Source: Streptomyces diastatochromogenes
GTDB lineage: Bacteria > Actinomycetota > Actinomycetes > Streptomycetales > Streptomycetaceae
Length of the DNA: 64,000 nucleotides
Direction: 5' to 3'
Assembly (NCBI GenBank): GCA_026913215.1
Contig: JAPTYK010000001.1
Coordinates: 5,704,001 to 5,768,000, forward strand
The notes under the pieces are model-generated. The model searched no databases, had not been told where the DNA came from, and worked only from the letters and a program-made list of their open reading frames with translations. Made by a program: the position numbers and the translations under genes. Of the stretch, positions 1 to 9,337 are shown piece after piece (within the stretch, counting starts at the first letter, position 1; every line of letters starts with the position of its first letter).

Positions 1-75
1 CGGAAGCTCGACATCCGCAGGCGCGCCCAACTGGCCGCTGCCATCGACCGGTTCGAAGCCGCGCTGGCCTGCTGA
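1..75 (+). CDS. LuxR-family regulator, C-terminal end only
   Basis: The window opens inside a gene; only the last 24 codons and the TGA at 73-75 are present. The residues RKLDIRRRAQLAAAI look like the last helices of a LuxR/NarL-type helix-turn-helix, where a K-L-x-I-R-x-R-x-Q-L pattern is common. It is the nearest candidate regulator for the tautomerase and the hem-like operon downstream, but the rest of the protein lies outside the window. Family assignment is by motif only. Confidence 0.6.
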   Translation, partial: RKLDIRRRAQLAAAIDRFEAALAC

Positions 76-115
76 CCCGCACCTCCGCACGCACACACCG
101 ATGATGGGAGTCACC

Positions 116-535
116 ATGCCGCTGGTCGAGATAACCGTTCCCGAGGGCACCCTCTCCGAAGCCGCCGCGGAGGTCCTGCAACAGCGGGTCGCCGACTCCG
201 TGCTGACGGCCATGGAGCTGCCCGGCACCGAGTTCTTCGCCGCCGCCACCTGGGTCTACGTCCGCGAGGCCGCCAAGGGGTTCGCGGCCACCGGCACCGG
301 CCGGCCCCCGGGCGTCCTGGTCGTCGTCACCCCCCTGGAGGGCTTCCTCACCCCCGAGCGGAACGAGGCGCTGTCCGTCGAGGTCACCCGGCACGTGCAC
401 GAGGCGACCGGTCCCGACACCGTCGTCTGGCTCGTCGTGAACGAGATCCCGGAGGGCAACTGGGCCGTGAACGGCGGCCTCACCCGCCGCGCGAAGATCG
501 ACGAACTCGTCGCCGAGGCGGCCGCCGGCCGCTGA
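116..535 (+). CDS. Tautomerase-superfamily protein (two 4-oxalocrotonate tautomerase-like halves)
   Basis: About 139 residues beginning MPLVEITVPEG. The ATG at 116 is preferred over the in-frame ATGs at 101 and 104 because it places a proline directly after the initiator Met, the catalytic base of this superfamily, and has GGGAG (107-111) just upstream. The length is twice that of a classical 4-OT subunit, and a second beta-alpha-beta-like half can be seen around residues 68-120 (VLVVVTPLEGFLTPERNEAL). Family members ketonise dienols or act on unsaturated acids in aromatic and heteroaromatic pathways; the substrate here is unknown. A strong hairpin follows, so it probably belongs with the upstream regulator rather than with the operon starting at 704. 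Confidence 0.7.
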   Translation: MPLVEITVPEGTLSEAAAEVLQQRVADSVLTAMELPGTEFFAAATWVYVREAAKGFAATGTGRPPGVLVVVTPLEGFLTPERNEALSVEVTRHVHEATGPDTVVWLVVNEIPEGNWAVNGGLTRRAKIDELVAEAAAGR

Positions 536-556
536 ATTCCGCATTCCTCTCGGCCG

Positions 557-588
557 CGGCGCCGCACCGTATTCACGGTGCGGCGCCG
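557..588. terminator. Hairpin after the tautomerase
   Basis: A perfect 14-bp stem (557-570 pairing with 575-588) with a 4-base loop ATTC. There is no clear T-tract. It separates the tautomerase from the operon that begins at 704. Confidence 0.7.
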
Positions 589-703
589 TTCGCATTTCCG
601 GGGCCCGGCGTCCGGAAAGGAGTGCGGATTCCCGTATCGATGTCCGGATCACCCCGCACGTACGGTGATGTCAATGGCACCGACGGATGGGAGAGAATCG
701 CTC

Positions 704-1456
704 ATGGCTCTGCAATCGGCGCCGCGACTCGGCGTGGTGGTTCCGTCCGGGAACGCCGCCGCGGAACCCGAGATCGGCAGCCTCGTAAGCCCCGCATTCA
801 ATGTGCACACTTCCCGGTTCCCGGTACTTCCCGGAAAAGACCTGCGCGGCCGACTGGAAAAGTACAACGACGTGCTCCCCGAAGTGCTGGGGAATTTCGG
901 CGGACTGCGTCTCGACGCGGCCGTCGTCTCCTGCACCGGTTCGCACTACCTCCTCACCCCCGAAGGCGACCGCGCGCTCTGCGCGGAACTCTCCGAGCGC
1001 CTCGGAGCGCCCGTGCGGTCCGCCGCCCTGGCCATCCTCGACACCGCGCGCGCCGTCGGCGCCGAACGGCTCGTCCTCGTCTCGCCGTACGAGCCCTGGC
1101 TCACCGAACTCTCCCACGCCTACTGGGAGTCGGCCGGACTCACGGTCGACCGGATCGTCAAGGTCCGGGCCGGCGCGCGCTTCTCCCCGTACGACGTGAC
1201 CACCGGCGAACTCGTCGCCCAGGTCCGGGAGGCGGAACTCCCCGAGGACGCGACCCTGCTGTTCACCGGCACCGGCATGTTCACCTTCGACGCGCTCGCC
1301 GAGCTCGGCGAGGACAGCGGCCGCACCCTGCTCACCTCCAACCTGGCGAGCGCCTGGTGGGCCCGCGACGCCCTCGGCCTCCCGGCCGACGGCCCCGACG
1401 CGCACCCGCTGCTCCGCAGGCTCGCCGAGCGCGCCGCCGCCGTGGCCGTGTCGTGA
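704..1456 (+). CDS. Asp/Glu-racemase-fold protein, maleate isomerase / arylmalonate decarboxylase-like
   Basis: About 250 residues; an uninterrupted frame. Start ATG 704 is favoured by GGGAGAG around 689-694; an in-frame ATG at 674 is possible. The N-terminus (LGVVVPSGNAAAEPEI) and the segment AAVVSCTGSHYLL carry the family signature with the first active-site Cys. At the place where maleate isomerases and aspartate racemases have the second Cys, this protein reads LLFTGTGMFTFDAL with no Cys. Loss of one Cys is known in arylmalonate decarboxylases, so racemisation is not the expected chemistry. It is the first gene of the apparent operon through hemL at 9260; its stop overlaps the GTG start of the monooxygenase. 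The substrate is not predictable. Confidence 0.65.
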   Translation: MALQSAPRLGVVVPSGNAAAEPEIGSLVSPAFNVHTSRFPVLPGKDLRGRLEKYNDVLPEVLGNFGGLRLDAAVVSCTGSHYLLTPEGDRALCAELSERLGAPVRSAALAILDTARAVGAERLVLVSPYEPWLTELSHAYWESAGLTVDRIVKVRAGARFSPYDVTTGELVAQVREAELPEDATLLFTGTGMFTFDALAELGEDSGRTLLTSNLASAWWARDALGLPADGPDAHPLLRRLAERAAAVAVS

Positions 1457-2652
1457 GCGGCCATACCGCCCCCGCGGACCGGTCGCCGTCGTCGGCGCCG
1501 GACCCGTGGGCCTGACCGCCGCGCTCGTCCTCGCCCGCGCCGGAATCCCGGTGACCGTCCTGGAGGCCGGGAACGGCCTGGCCACCGAGTCCCGCGCTCC
1601 ACCTTCCACCCCGCCACCCTCGACCTCCTCGACGAACTCGGCGTGGCGGCCGCCCTGCGCCGCCAGGGCCGCACCGTCGACCGCGTCCAGTGGCGCGACC
1701 TCGACGGCGGCGTGCACGCCGAGCTGGACTACGGACTGCTCGCCGGACACACCCGCCACCCCTACCGGCTCCACGTCGAACAGGCCCGGCTCACCCGCTG
1801 CTGCTCGACGCGCTGACCGCGACCGGCCTCGCCGACGTCCGGTTCGGAACCACCGCCACCGGAGCCGAGCAGACCGGCGACGGGGTGCGGCTGCGCGCCG
1901 AGGACGCGGCGGGACGGGCCACCGTCAGCCACCACCCGTACGTCCTGGCGGCCGACGGCAGCCGCAGCCGGCTGCGCGAGCTCGCCGGGCTGCCCGGCAC
2001 GGCCGAGGAGTACCCCGACTACGCCCTCCGCGTGGTCACCGACTCCCCGCTCGACGCCCTACTCCCCGGACTCGCCCCGCTGACGTACGTCCGCGACCCC
2101 GGGGCTCGTACAGCGCCCTCGGGATGCCCGACCACTGGCGGCTCATCTTCCGGATCCGGCGCGGGACGCCCCGCGACGAGGTCCTCGCGCCGGAAGCCGT
2201 CCGGGCCCGGATCACCGGGCGCTGCCCGGCGCCGCCGCCGCGCCGTGCGCGTCACGGACGCGCACACCTACCGCCTCGCGCGGTTCCTGCTGCCGACCTA
2301 CCGGGCCGGGCGGGTCCTCTTCGCCGGGGACGCGGCCCACCTCACCTCCACCGCGGGCGGCCTGAACATGAACTGCGGCCTCCACGACGCGGTCGAGACC
2401 GGCCGGGCCCTCGCCACCGTCCTGCGGACGGGCACCGGCGACGAGGCACCGCTCGACGAGGCCCTCGCGCGGCGCCGCTCCGTGGTCGAGACCGCGGTCC
2501 TCCCGCGCAGCGAGGCCCGCACCGCCGGCCTGGACAGCCCGGCCGAACTCCCCGCCCGGATCGCCGACCTGCGGCGCACCGCCGCGGACCCCGTACGGCC
2601 ACCGACTACCTGCTCAAGGCCTCACTTCTCGACGTCGCACCACGACCCCTGA
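1453..2652 (+). CDS. FAD-dependent aromatic-type monooxygenase (frame broken several times)
   Basis: About 400 residues when read across breaks near 1490, 1597, 1790, 2100, 2215 and 2597. Recognisable class A flavin monooxygenase motifs in order: N-terminal dinucleotide fold VVGAGPVGLTAA, the middle DG motif (VLAADGSRSRLREL), and the C-terminal FAD motif FAGDAAHLTSTAGGLNMN. These enzymes hydroxylate electron-rich rings, sometimes with decarboxylation. GTG 1453 overlaps the preceding stop, so translation is probably coupled. The breaks behave like lost single bases in C/G runs and are probably sequence errors. The exact stop is uncertain: the frames at 2652 and 2696 both fit. In this operon a pyrrole such as porphobilinogen is a conceivable substrate, which is inference only. 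Confidence 0.7.
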
Positions 2653-2664
2653 AAGGTGACGCAC

Positions 2665-3465
2665 ATGCGGATCTGGTTTCACAAGCACACCGTTGAGGGA
2701 CGCCTGCCGCTGCTCGACCAGTGGTACCGCGAACACCTCGACGCGATCGCCGCACCCGGCACCACCGTCGACATCAAGACCCTGCCGGCCGACACGTACC
2801 CCGACCGCACCCCCTTCGGGCTCGTCGGCCACCACTCGGCCCAGGTCCTCTTCAGCCGCCACTTCTCCGAGTCCGCGCTCGTCGCGGAGCGGGAGGGCTA
2901 CGACGCCTGGGTGATCGCCGCCGGCCAGGACCCCGGCCTGCGCGACGCCCGCCACCTCGCCTCCATCCCCACCCTCGGCTACGGCGAGACGGCCTTCTTC
3001 CTCTCGGCGCTCACCGGCCAGCGCTTCGGCGTCCTCGGCTTCATGCCGCCCCTGGAGGAGCCCATCAGGGCCAACATCCGCCAGTACCGCCTGGAGTCCT
3101 CGCTCAGCTCCTACGAGGTCGTGCCCGGCGGCTGGGACTCCGTGCACCGCTCCCTGGAGGGCGACTTCGACGAGTTCGTCGAGGTCTACTCGGCGGCCGC
3201 CCTGCGCGCCGCCAAGGCCGGTGCCGAGGTCATCATCCCCGCCGAGGGCATCCCCAACGAGATCCTCTGGCACCTCGGCATCCACGAACTCCACGGCCTG
3301 CCCGTGATCGACCCCGCCGGACTCGCCGTGAAGCTCGCGGAGACCCTCGTCCAGCTCGGCGAACTGAAGCTCTTCCAGCGCAGCGGCCACGGCTACTGGT
3401 TCAGCCGCCCCGACGAGCCCGTCGCCAAGCACCTGGAGCAGGTCTTCCTGGGCTCGGCGCTCTAG
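2665..3465 (+). CDS. Asp/Glu/hydantoin racemase-family protein lacking the catalytic cysteines
   Basis: An intact frame of about 266 residues. ATG 2665 is chosen over GTG 2656 because GAAAGG (2651-2656) is well spaced for it. The overall pattern is that of the hydantoin racemase subfamily: MRIWFHKHTVEG start, a DAWVIAAGQDPGLRDAR segment and an AEVIIPAEGIPNEI segment. These two segments normally carry the paired active-site cysteines (as in CFGDPGL and GCAG); here they read AGQDPGL and PAEG, so neither Cys is present. It is therefore unlikely to be a cofactor-independent racemase; a lyase, hydrolase or binding role is possible. It follows the FAD monooxygenase closely and precedes the small ORF and hemB. 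Confidence 0.65.
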   Translation: MRIWFHKHTVEGRLPLLDQWYREHLDAIAAPGTTVDIKTLPADTYPDRTPFGLVGHHSAQVLFSRHFSESALVAEREGYDAWVIAAGQDPGLRDARHLASIPTLGYGETAFFLSALTGQRFGVLGFMPPLEEPIRANIRQYRLESSLSSYEVVPGGWDSVHRSLEGDFDEFVEVYSAAALRAAKAGAEVIIPAEGIPNEILWHLGIHELHGLPVIDPAGLAVKLAETLVQLGELKLFQRSGHGYWFSRPDEPVAKHLEQVFLGSAL

Positions 3466-3473
3466 GAGATGCC

Positions 3474-3545
3474 GTGTCCGAGGTCCCGCACCACCCGCGT
3501 ACCCGATCGCTCGCCGCCCCGCACCTCAAGGAGTCACGCTCATGA
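3474..3545 (+). CDS. Small ORF, 23 codons, coupled to hemB
   Basis: GTG 3474 has a strong ribosome-binding site AGGAG (3464-3468) immediately after the preceding stop. Its TGA (3543-3545) overlaps the ATG of hemB at 3542, the arrangement of translationally coupled genes. The peptide begins MSEVPHHPRTRSLAAPHLKE and is basic, with no recognised domain or signal sequence. It may be a real short peptide, a translational leader that delivers ribosomes to hemB, or chance. hemB also has its own site (AAGGAG around 3528-3533), which weakens the need for coupling. Confidence 0.35.
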   Translation: MSEVPHHPRTRSLAAPHLKESRS

Positions 3546-4560
3546 CGTACGACGCCTACGGCCGCAACACCGCGGCCACCGACCCCGCCGCCCCCTACTA
3601 CCGCCCGCGCCGCCTGCGCCGCACCCCGGCGCTGCGCCGCTTCGCCGCCGAGACCCGCGTCGGCCCCGCCAACCTCGTCCAGCCCCTCTTCCTCCGCGAG
3701 GGCCTCACCGAACCGCGTGAGATCCCTCCATGCCGGGCGTCTTCCAGCACACCCGCGACACCCTCCGCAAGGCGGCCGCCGAGGCCGTCGCCAACGGGGT
3801 CGGCGGACTCATCCTCTTCGGCATCCCCGAGCACAAGGACCCCACCGGCACCGGCGCCGTCGACCCCGACGGCATCCTCCAGGTCGCCCTGCGCGACGTC
3901 ACCGCCGAGGTCGGCGACTCCACCGTGGTCATCGGCGACATCAACCTCGACGAGTACACCGACCACGGCCACACCGGCGTCCTCGACGCCAACGGCGACG
4001 TCGACAACGACGCCAGCATCGAGCTGTACGCGCAGGCCGCCGTCGTCCAGGCCGACGCCGGCGCCCAGATCGTCGCCCCCAGCGGCATGATGGACGGCCA
4101 GGTCCGCCGCATCCGCGAGGCCCTCGACCAGGCCGGACACCAGTCCGTCGCCATCCTCGGCTACTCCGCCAAGTACGCCTCGCACTTCTACGGCCCCTTC
4201 CGCGACGCCGTCGAGTCCACCCTGCGCGGCGACCGCAAGGGCTACCAGCAGTTCCCCGGCAACATCCGCGAATCCCTCCTGGAGGTCTCGCTCGACGTCG
4301 CCGAGGGCGCCGACCTCGTCATGGTCAAGCCCGCCCTCGCCTACCTCGACATCGTCCGGCTGATCGCCGACCACGTGCAGGTCCCCGTCGCCGCCTACCA
4401 GGTCTCCGGCGAGTACTCCATGGTCGAGGCGGCCGCCGCCAAGGGCTGGATCGACCGCGACCAGGTCGTCCGCGAGAGCCTCGCCTCCATCCACCGCGCG
4501 GGCGCCACCCAGATCATCACCTACTGGGCCTCCGAGTTCGCCCAGAGCCTGGACCGGTGA
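3542..4560 (+). CDS. hemB: Delta-aminolevulinic acid dehydratase (porphobilinogen synthase), zinc-site variant
   Basis: About 339 residues after restoring one C near 3724, which recovers the conserved IPSMPGV stretch. It condenses two 5-aminolevulinate molecules to porphobilinogen in the cytosol. Both Schiff-base lysines are visible (GYSAKYASHFYGPFRDA and MVKPALAYLDIVR). The metal loop reads INLDEYTDHGHTGVL: the three cysteines of zinc-type enzymes (C-x-C ... C) are absent, so this paralogue should not need catalytic zinc. It lies 4 bases upstream of hemA. The main Streptomyces hem locus is normally hemA-hemC-hemD-hemB with hemL nearby; this copy has no hemC or hemD next to it, so it is probably a second copy serving another pathway. 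Confidence 0.88.
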
Positions 4561-4564
4561 CCCG

Positions 4565-5895
4565 GTGACCTCGTCCTCCACCATGCTGGTCCTCGGCATC
4601 AGCCATGCCAGCGCCCCGCTCGACCTCCTGGAGAGACTCGCCGGCACCGACCGGCCCGCCGAGGAGCTCGTCTCCGACGTCACCTCCGTCGACGGCATCG
4701 ACGCCGCCGTCGTCGTCTCCACCTGCAACCGCCTGGAGATCTACGCCGAGACCCGGGCCGCCACACCCGAACTCGGCGACCTCGGCGAGCTGTTCGCCCA
4801 GCACACCGGCGTCGACCACGAGGAGATCGCCCCGCACCTCTACAGCCACCACGCCGACGGAGCCGTACGCCACCTCTTCGCCGTGGCCTCCGGACTCGAA
4901 TCCGTCGTGGTCGGCGAGGACCAGATCCTCGGCCAGGTGAAACTGGGCCTCGAACGCTCCCAGCGCCTCGACCGCACCGGCCGCGTCCTCGCCAAGGCCG
5001 TCCAGACCGCCCTGCGCGTCGGCAAGCGGGCCCGCAACGAGACCGGGCTCAACGAGGCCGGCCGCTCCCTCGCCACCGCCGGACTCGGCTTCTTCGAGCG
5101 CCGCGTAGGCTCCCTGCACGGCAAGACGGCCCTCGTCATCGGCGCCGGAGCCTTCGCCGGCGTCGTCGTCGCCGCGCTGCGCCGCTCCGGCCTCGACCGG
5201 GTCCACGTCGCCAACCGCACCCCGGAGAAGGCCCAGCGGCTCGCCGAGACCACCGGGGAGTGGGCTACGACCTCACGGACCTGCCCCGGCTCCTCACCGA
5301 GGTGGACGTCGTCGTCGGCGCCACCGCCGCCACCGGGCACCTCGTCACCGCCCGGGACGTCGAGGAGGCCCTCGCCGCCCGCGACGGCCGCGAGCTGTTC
5401 CTGCTCGACCTGTCGCTGCCGCACAACATCGCGCCCGCGTCGGCCGAACTGCCCGGCGTCACCTTCGTCGACCTGCGCCGGATCGCCGAGGAGGGCCAGG
5501 AGGACGAGATCTCCGCCGCCAGCGTCCAGGCCGCCCACGAACTGATCGACGCCGAGGTCGAACAGTTCCGCACCGGCCTCCGGCTCGCCGGCGCCAAACC
5601 CGTCCTCACCGCCCTGCGCACCGCCGCCACCGAGGCCGCCGAGGCCGAACTCGACCGGCTCGCCCGGAGGCTGGACGGCCTCGACGGCGCCGCCCGCCAG
5701 GAGATCGGCCGCAGCGTCCGCCGCATCGTCGACAAGGCCCTGCACCAGCCCACCGTCCTCGTGCGGGAGCTGGCGGCCGACCCGGACGGTGCCCGGCACA
5801 TCGCCGCCTTCACCCGCCTCTTCGCCGCGGCGGAGACCGCCCACGACAGCGACACGAACGACCCGAACGAGAAGAAGATCGAGGCCATCGCATGA
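4565..5895 (+). CDS. hemA: Glutamyl-tRNA reductase
   Basis: About 443 residues across one break near 5258. It reduces Glu-tRNA to glutamate-1-semialdehyde, the first step of the C5 route to 5-aminolevulinate. The N-terminal catalytic domain contains the thioester Cys in VVSTCNRLEIYAE, followed by VVVGEDQILGQVK; the NADPH-binding domain shows VIGAGAFAGVVVAAL; the C-terminal dimerisation helices run from about residue 320. The GTG start at 4565 lies 4 bases after hemB. The TGA overlaps the ATG of the acyl-CoA ligase (ATGA), a sign of coupling. Feedback-relevant N-terminal residues cannot be judged by eye. Confidence 0.9.
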
Positions 5896-7940
5896 GTGAC
5901 ATCTCGGCCCTCTGGGAAGCCGAATCCATCGCCGTCATCGGGGCCAGCGAGCGCCCCGGCGCCCTGGGCCGCAAGCCGCTCGACTACCTCCTCCGGTACG
6001 GCTACAAGGGCCGCATCCTGCCGGTCAACCCGCGCTCCCCGGAGATCCTCGGCGTCCCCGCCTACCCCAGCGTCAAGGACGCCCCGGGCCCCGTCGACCT
6101 GGCCCTGATCATGGTCTCCGCCGAGCGGGTCCCCGGCGCCGTCGACGACTGCGTCGCCGCCGGCGTCAAGCTCGCCGTCATCGCCTCCTCCGGCTTCGCC
6201 GAGACCGGCGAGGAGGGCGCCCGCCTCCAGGCGGAGGTCGTCGCCAAGGCCCGCGCCGGAGGCCTGCGGATCATCGGCCCCAACTGCATCGGGGCCGTCG
6301 GCTACGAGAACCGCGTCCTCGCCACCTTCAGCCCCCTCTTCGGCGCCGAGTCCGTGCCCTTCGAGCCCGGCACCCTCGCCTTCGTCAGCCAGAGCGGCGC
6401 CCTCGGCTTCGGCGCCGCCAGCCTCGCCCTGGAGCGGGGCCTGCGCCCCGGCTGGGTGGTCTCCACCGGCAACGACGCCGACGTCACCGCCCTCGAAGTC
6501 CTCCGCGAACTCGCCGCCGTCCCCGAGGTCACCGGCCTCCTCGGCTACCTGGAGGACACCCCGGACATCGGCACCCTCCGCGAGCTCGCCGGCTCCGGCA
6601 AGCCCGTCGCCCTCCTCAAGTCCGGCCGCACGGAGGCGGGCGGCCGCGCCGCCGCCTCGCACACCGGCGCCCTCGCCACCGACGACCGCGTCCTGGACGC
6701 CGCCCTGCGCGGCCTCGGCATCGTCCGCGTCGAGGACATCGACGAACTCCTCGACGTGGCCCGGGTCTTCGAGTCCGAGCGGCGCCCGGCCGGCAACCGC
6801 GTCGCCGTCGTCACCACCTCCGGCGGCTCCGGCATCCTCGCCGCCGACGCCGTCGAGGCCCACGGCCTGGAGCTCAGCACCCTGGAGCCGCGCAGCAAGG
6901 AGGCGCTCGCCGAGATCGTCCCCGCCTTCGGGGCCATCGACAACCCGGTCGACATCACGGCCACCGTCCTCAGCGACCCGTCCCTCTTCGACCGCTCCCT
7001 CGACGTCCTGATCGCCGACGACACCGTCGACATCATCGTCGCCGCCTTCTGCGTCATGGCCGGACCCGACGTCGAGAAGGCCGTCAACGCCCTCTCCCGC
7101 GCCGCCGAGAAGGGCGGCAAGCCCATCCTCGTCGCCCGCACCGGAGCCGACTTCCTCGCCCCGACGCCCCCGCGACCTGCGCGAGGCCGGCCTCCCGAGT
7201 ACCCGACCCCGGCCCGCGCCCTGCGCGCCGCCGCCGCCCTCTGGGAGGTCAGCCGCCCCGGACGCTGCCCGGGGCCCCGCGCCCCGGGACCGTGTCCGGC
7301 CCCGGCGCCGAGGCCACCGAGCCGCAGCTGAAGGCGCTCCTCGCCGAGGCCGGGATCGCCGTGCCGAAGGGCCGGATCGCCGCGAGCGCCGAGGACGCGG
7401 CCGCGGCCGTGACCGAAGTCGGCGGTACGGCGGTGCTCAAGGCCGTCGTCCCCGGCCTGCTCCACAAGACGGAGGCCGGGGAGTGGAGATCGGCGTCACC
7501 GCCGACACCGCGCCCGAGGCCTACGGGCGGCTCGCCGCCCTCGGCGGCCAGGTCCTCGTCGAGGAACTCGTCGGCGAAGGCGTCGAGTTGATCGTCGGCG
7601 TCCACACCACCGACCTGGGCCCGGTGCTCACCGCCGGTCTCGGCGGCATCTTCACCGAAGTCCTCGACGACGTCGGCCACCGCCTCCTGCCGCTCGCCCC
7701 CGGCGAGGCGCCGAGCTCCTCGCCGGACTGCGCGGCGCGAAGATACTCGCCGGGACGCGCGGCCGGGCCGCCGTGGACGTCGAGGCCGCCGCCGAACTCC
7801 TCCACCGGGTCGGAGCGCTCGTCCAGGACTGGCCGGCCGGCTTCGCCCTCGACCTCAACCCGGTCCGGGTCCTCGCGAAGGGCGCCGTCGTCCTGGACGC
7901 CGCGCTCAGCTTCGAGGCCGGTCAGGAGGACGCCCGATGA
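5892..7940 (+). CDS. NDP-forming acyl-CoA ligase (acetate-CoA ligase superfamily)
   Basis: About 684 residues when read through breaks near 7165, 7265, 7480 and 7715. The domain order is that of fused ADP-forming acyl-CoA synthetases: a CoA-binding Rossmann domain (IAVIGASERPGALGRKPLDY, residues about 10-110), succinyl-CoA-ligase-like domains with the phosphohistidine motif SHTGALATDD near residue 257, and a C-terminal ATP-grasp domain (LLAEAGIAVPKGRI, VLKAVVPGLLHKTEAG, LNPVRVL). It forms or breaks an acyl-CoA with NTP hydrolysis. Its place between hemA and hemL, overlapping both by ATGA, suggests that it activates a carboxylate made in this operon, such as ALA, porphobilinogen or a ring-cleavage product; which one is unknown. 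Confidence 0.75.
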
Positions 7941-9260
7941 GCACCGCACAGACCCGCGGCGAGGCCCTCGCGGAGACCCGCAGCAAGGCCCTCTTCGAGC
8001 GCGCCCGCAAGGTCACCCCCGGCGGCGTCAACTCCCCGGTCCGCGCCTTCGGCGCCGTCGGCGGCACCCCCCGCTTCATCGCCTCCGCCGAGGGCCCGTA
8101 CCTCACCGACAGCGACGGCAACGAGTACGTCGACCTCATCTGCTCCTGGGGCCCGATGATCCTCGGCCACCGCCACCCGGCCGTCGTCGAGGCGGTCACC
8201 CGGGCCGTGGAGCGGGGCACCTCCTTCGGGGCGCCCTCCGCCGGAGAGGTCGAACTCGCCGAGGAGATCACCGCCCGGGTCGCCCCGGTCGAGCAGGTCC
8301 GCCTGGTCAGCTCCGGCACCGAGGCCACGATGTCCGCGATCCGCCTCGCGCGCGGCTTCACCGGCCGGGGCAAGATCGTGAAGTTCGCGGGCTGCTACCA
8401 CGGCCACGTGGACGCCCTCCTCGCCTCCGCCGGCTCCGGCCTCGCGACCTTCGCGCTGCCCGACACCCCGGGCGTCACCGGCGCCCAGGCGAGCGACACG
8501 ATCGTGCTGCCGTACAACGACCTGGCGGCCGTCGAGAAGGTCTTCGCCGAGATCGGCGACGAGATCGCCGCCGTCATCACCGAGGCGGCCCCCGGCAACA
8601 TGGGCGCCGTCCCCCGCTGCCCGGCTTCAACGCCGGCCTCAAGGAGATCACCGCCCGCCACGGCGCGCTCTTCATCTCCGACGAGGTCATGACCGGCTTC
8701 CGCGCCAGCCGCTCCGGCTGGTACGGCCGGGACGGCGTCGCCCCCGACCTCCTCACCTTCGGCAAGGTCATGGGCGGCGGCTTCCCGGCGGCGGCCTTCG
8801 GCGGCCGCGCCGACGTCATGGGCCACCTCGCCCCGGCCGGACCCGTCTACCAGGCGGGCACCCTCTCCGGGAACCCGGTCGCCACCGCCGCCGGCCTCGC
8901 CACCCTCCGGCACAGCACCCCGAGGTGTACGCACGGCTCGACCACGTCTCCGCCACCATCGGCGCCGAGGTCTCCGCCGCCCTCACCAAGGAGGGCGTCG
9001 CGCACCGGGTGCAGTACTCCGGCACCATGTTCTCCGTCTTCTTCGGCGAGGACGAGGTGGTGGACTTCGACAAGGTCCGCGCCACCGAGGCGTACCGCTA
9101 CACCCCGTTCTTCCACGAACTGCTGCGCCAGGGCGTCTACCTGCCGCCCTCGCCCTTCGAGGCCTGGTTCGTCTCGGCCTCGCACGACGACCGGGCCGTG
9201 AGCCGGGTGGTCGAGGCGCTCCCGTCCGCGGCGGCGGCAGCGGCGGCGGCGAAGCGCTGA
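7937..9260 (+). CDS. hemL: Glutamate-1-semialdehyde 2,1-aminomutase
   Basis: About 441 residues with breaks near 8617 and 8915. It is a PLP enzyme that converts glutamate-1-semialdehyde to 5-aminolevulinate and belongs to the class III aminotransferase fold. Landmarks: VTPGGVNSPVRAF near the start, SSGTEATMSAIRLARG for phosphate binding, EAAPGNMGAVP, FISDEVMTGFR, and the PLP lysine in LLTFGKVMGGGFP. The C-terminus ends in an alanine-rich tail (PSAAAAAAAAKR). The ATG overlaps the ligase stop. With hemA and hemB it completes Glu-tRNA to porphobilinogen within one operon. A 20-bp terminator hairpin follows. Confidence 0.9.
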
Positions 9261-9280
9261 ACCGTACGCGCCGAACCGCA

Positions 9281-9325
9281 CGCAGGGAAAAGCCCCCGTG
9301 AGATCCACGGGGGCTTTTCCCTGCG
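9281..9325. terminator. Bidirectional terminator between hemL and ohr
   Basis: A perfect 20-bp inverted repeat (9281-9300 with 9306-9325) with the 5-base loop AGATC. It contains an A-run on one arm and a T-run on the other, so it can serve both the rightward hem-like operon and the leftward ohr gene. Confidence 0.92.
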
Positions 9326-9337
9326 CGTTCCGGAGAA

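Noticed and set aside
1453..2652. True pseudogene of a flavin monooxygenase
   Set aside because: Similar breaks hit essential genes in this window, so lost bases in the data explain it better.
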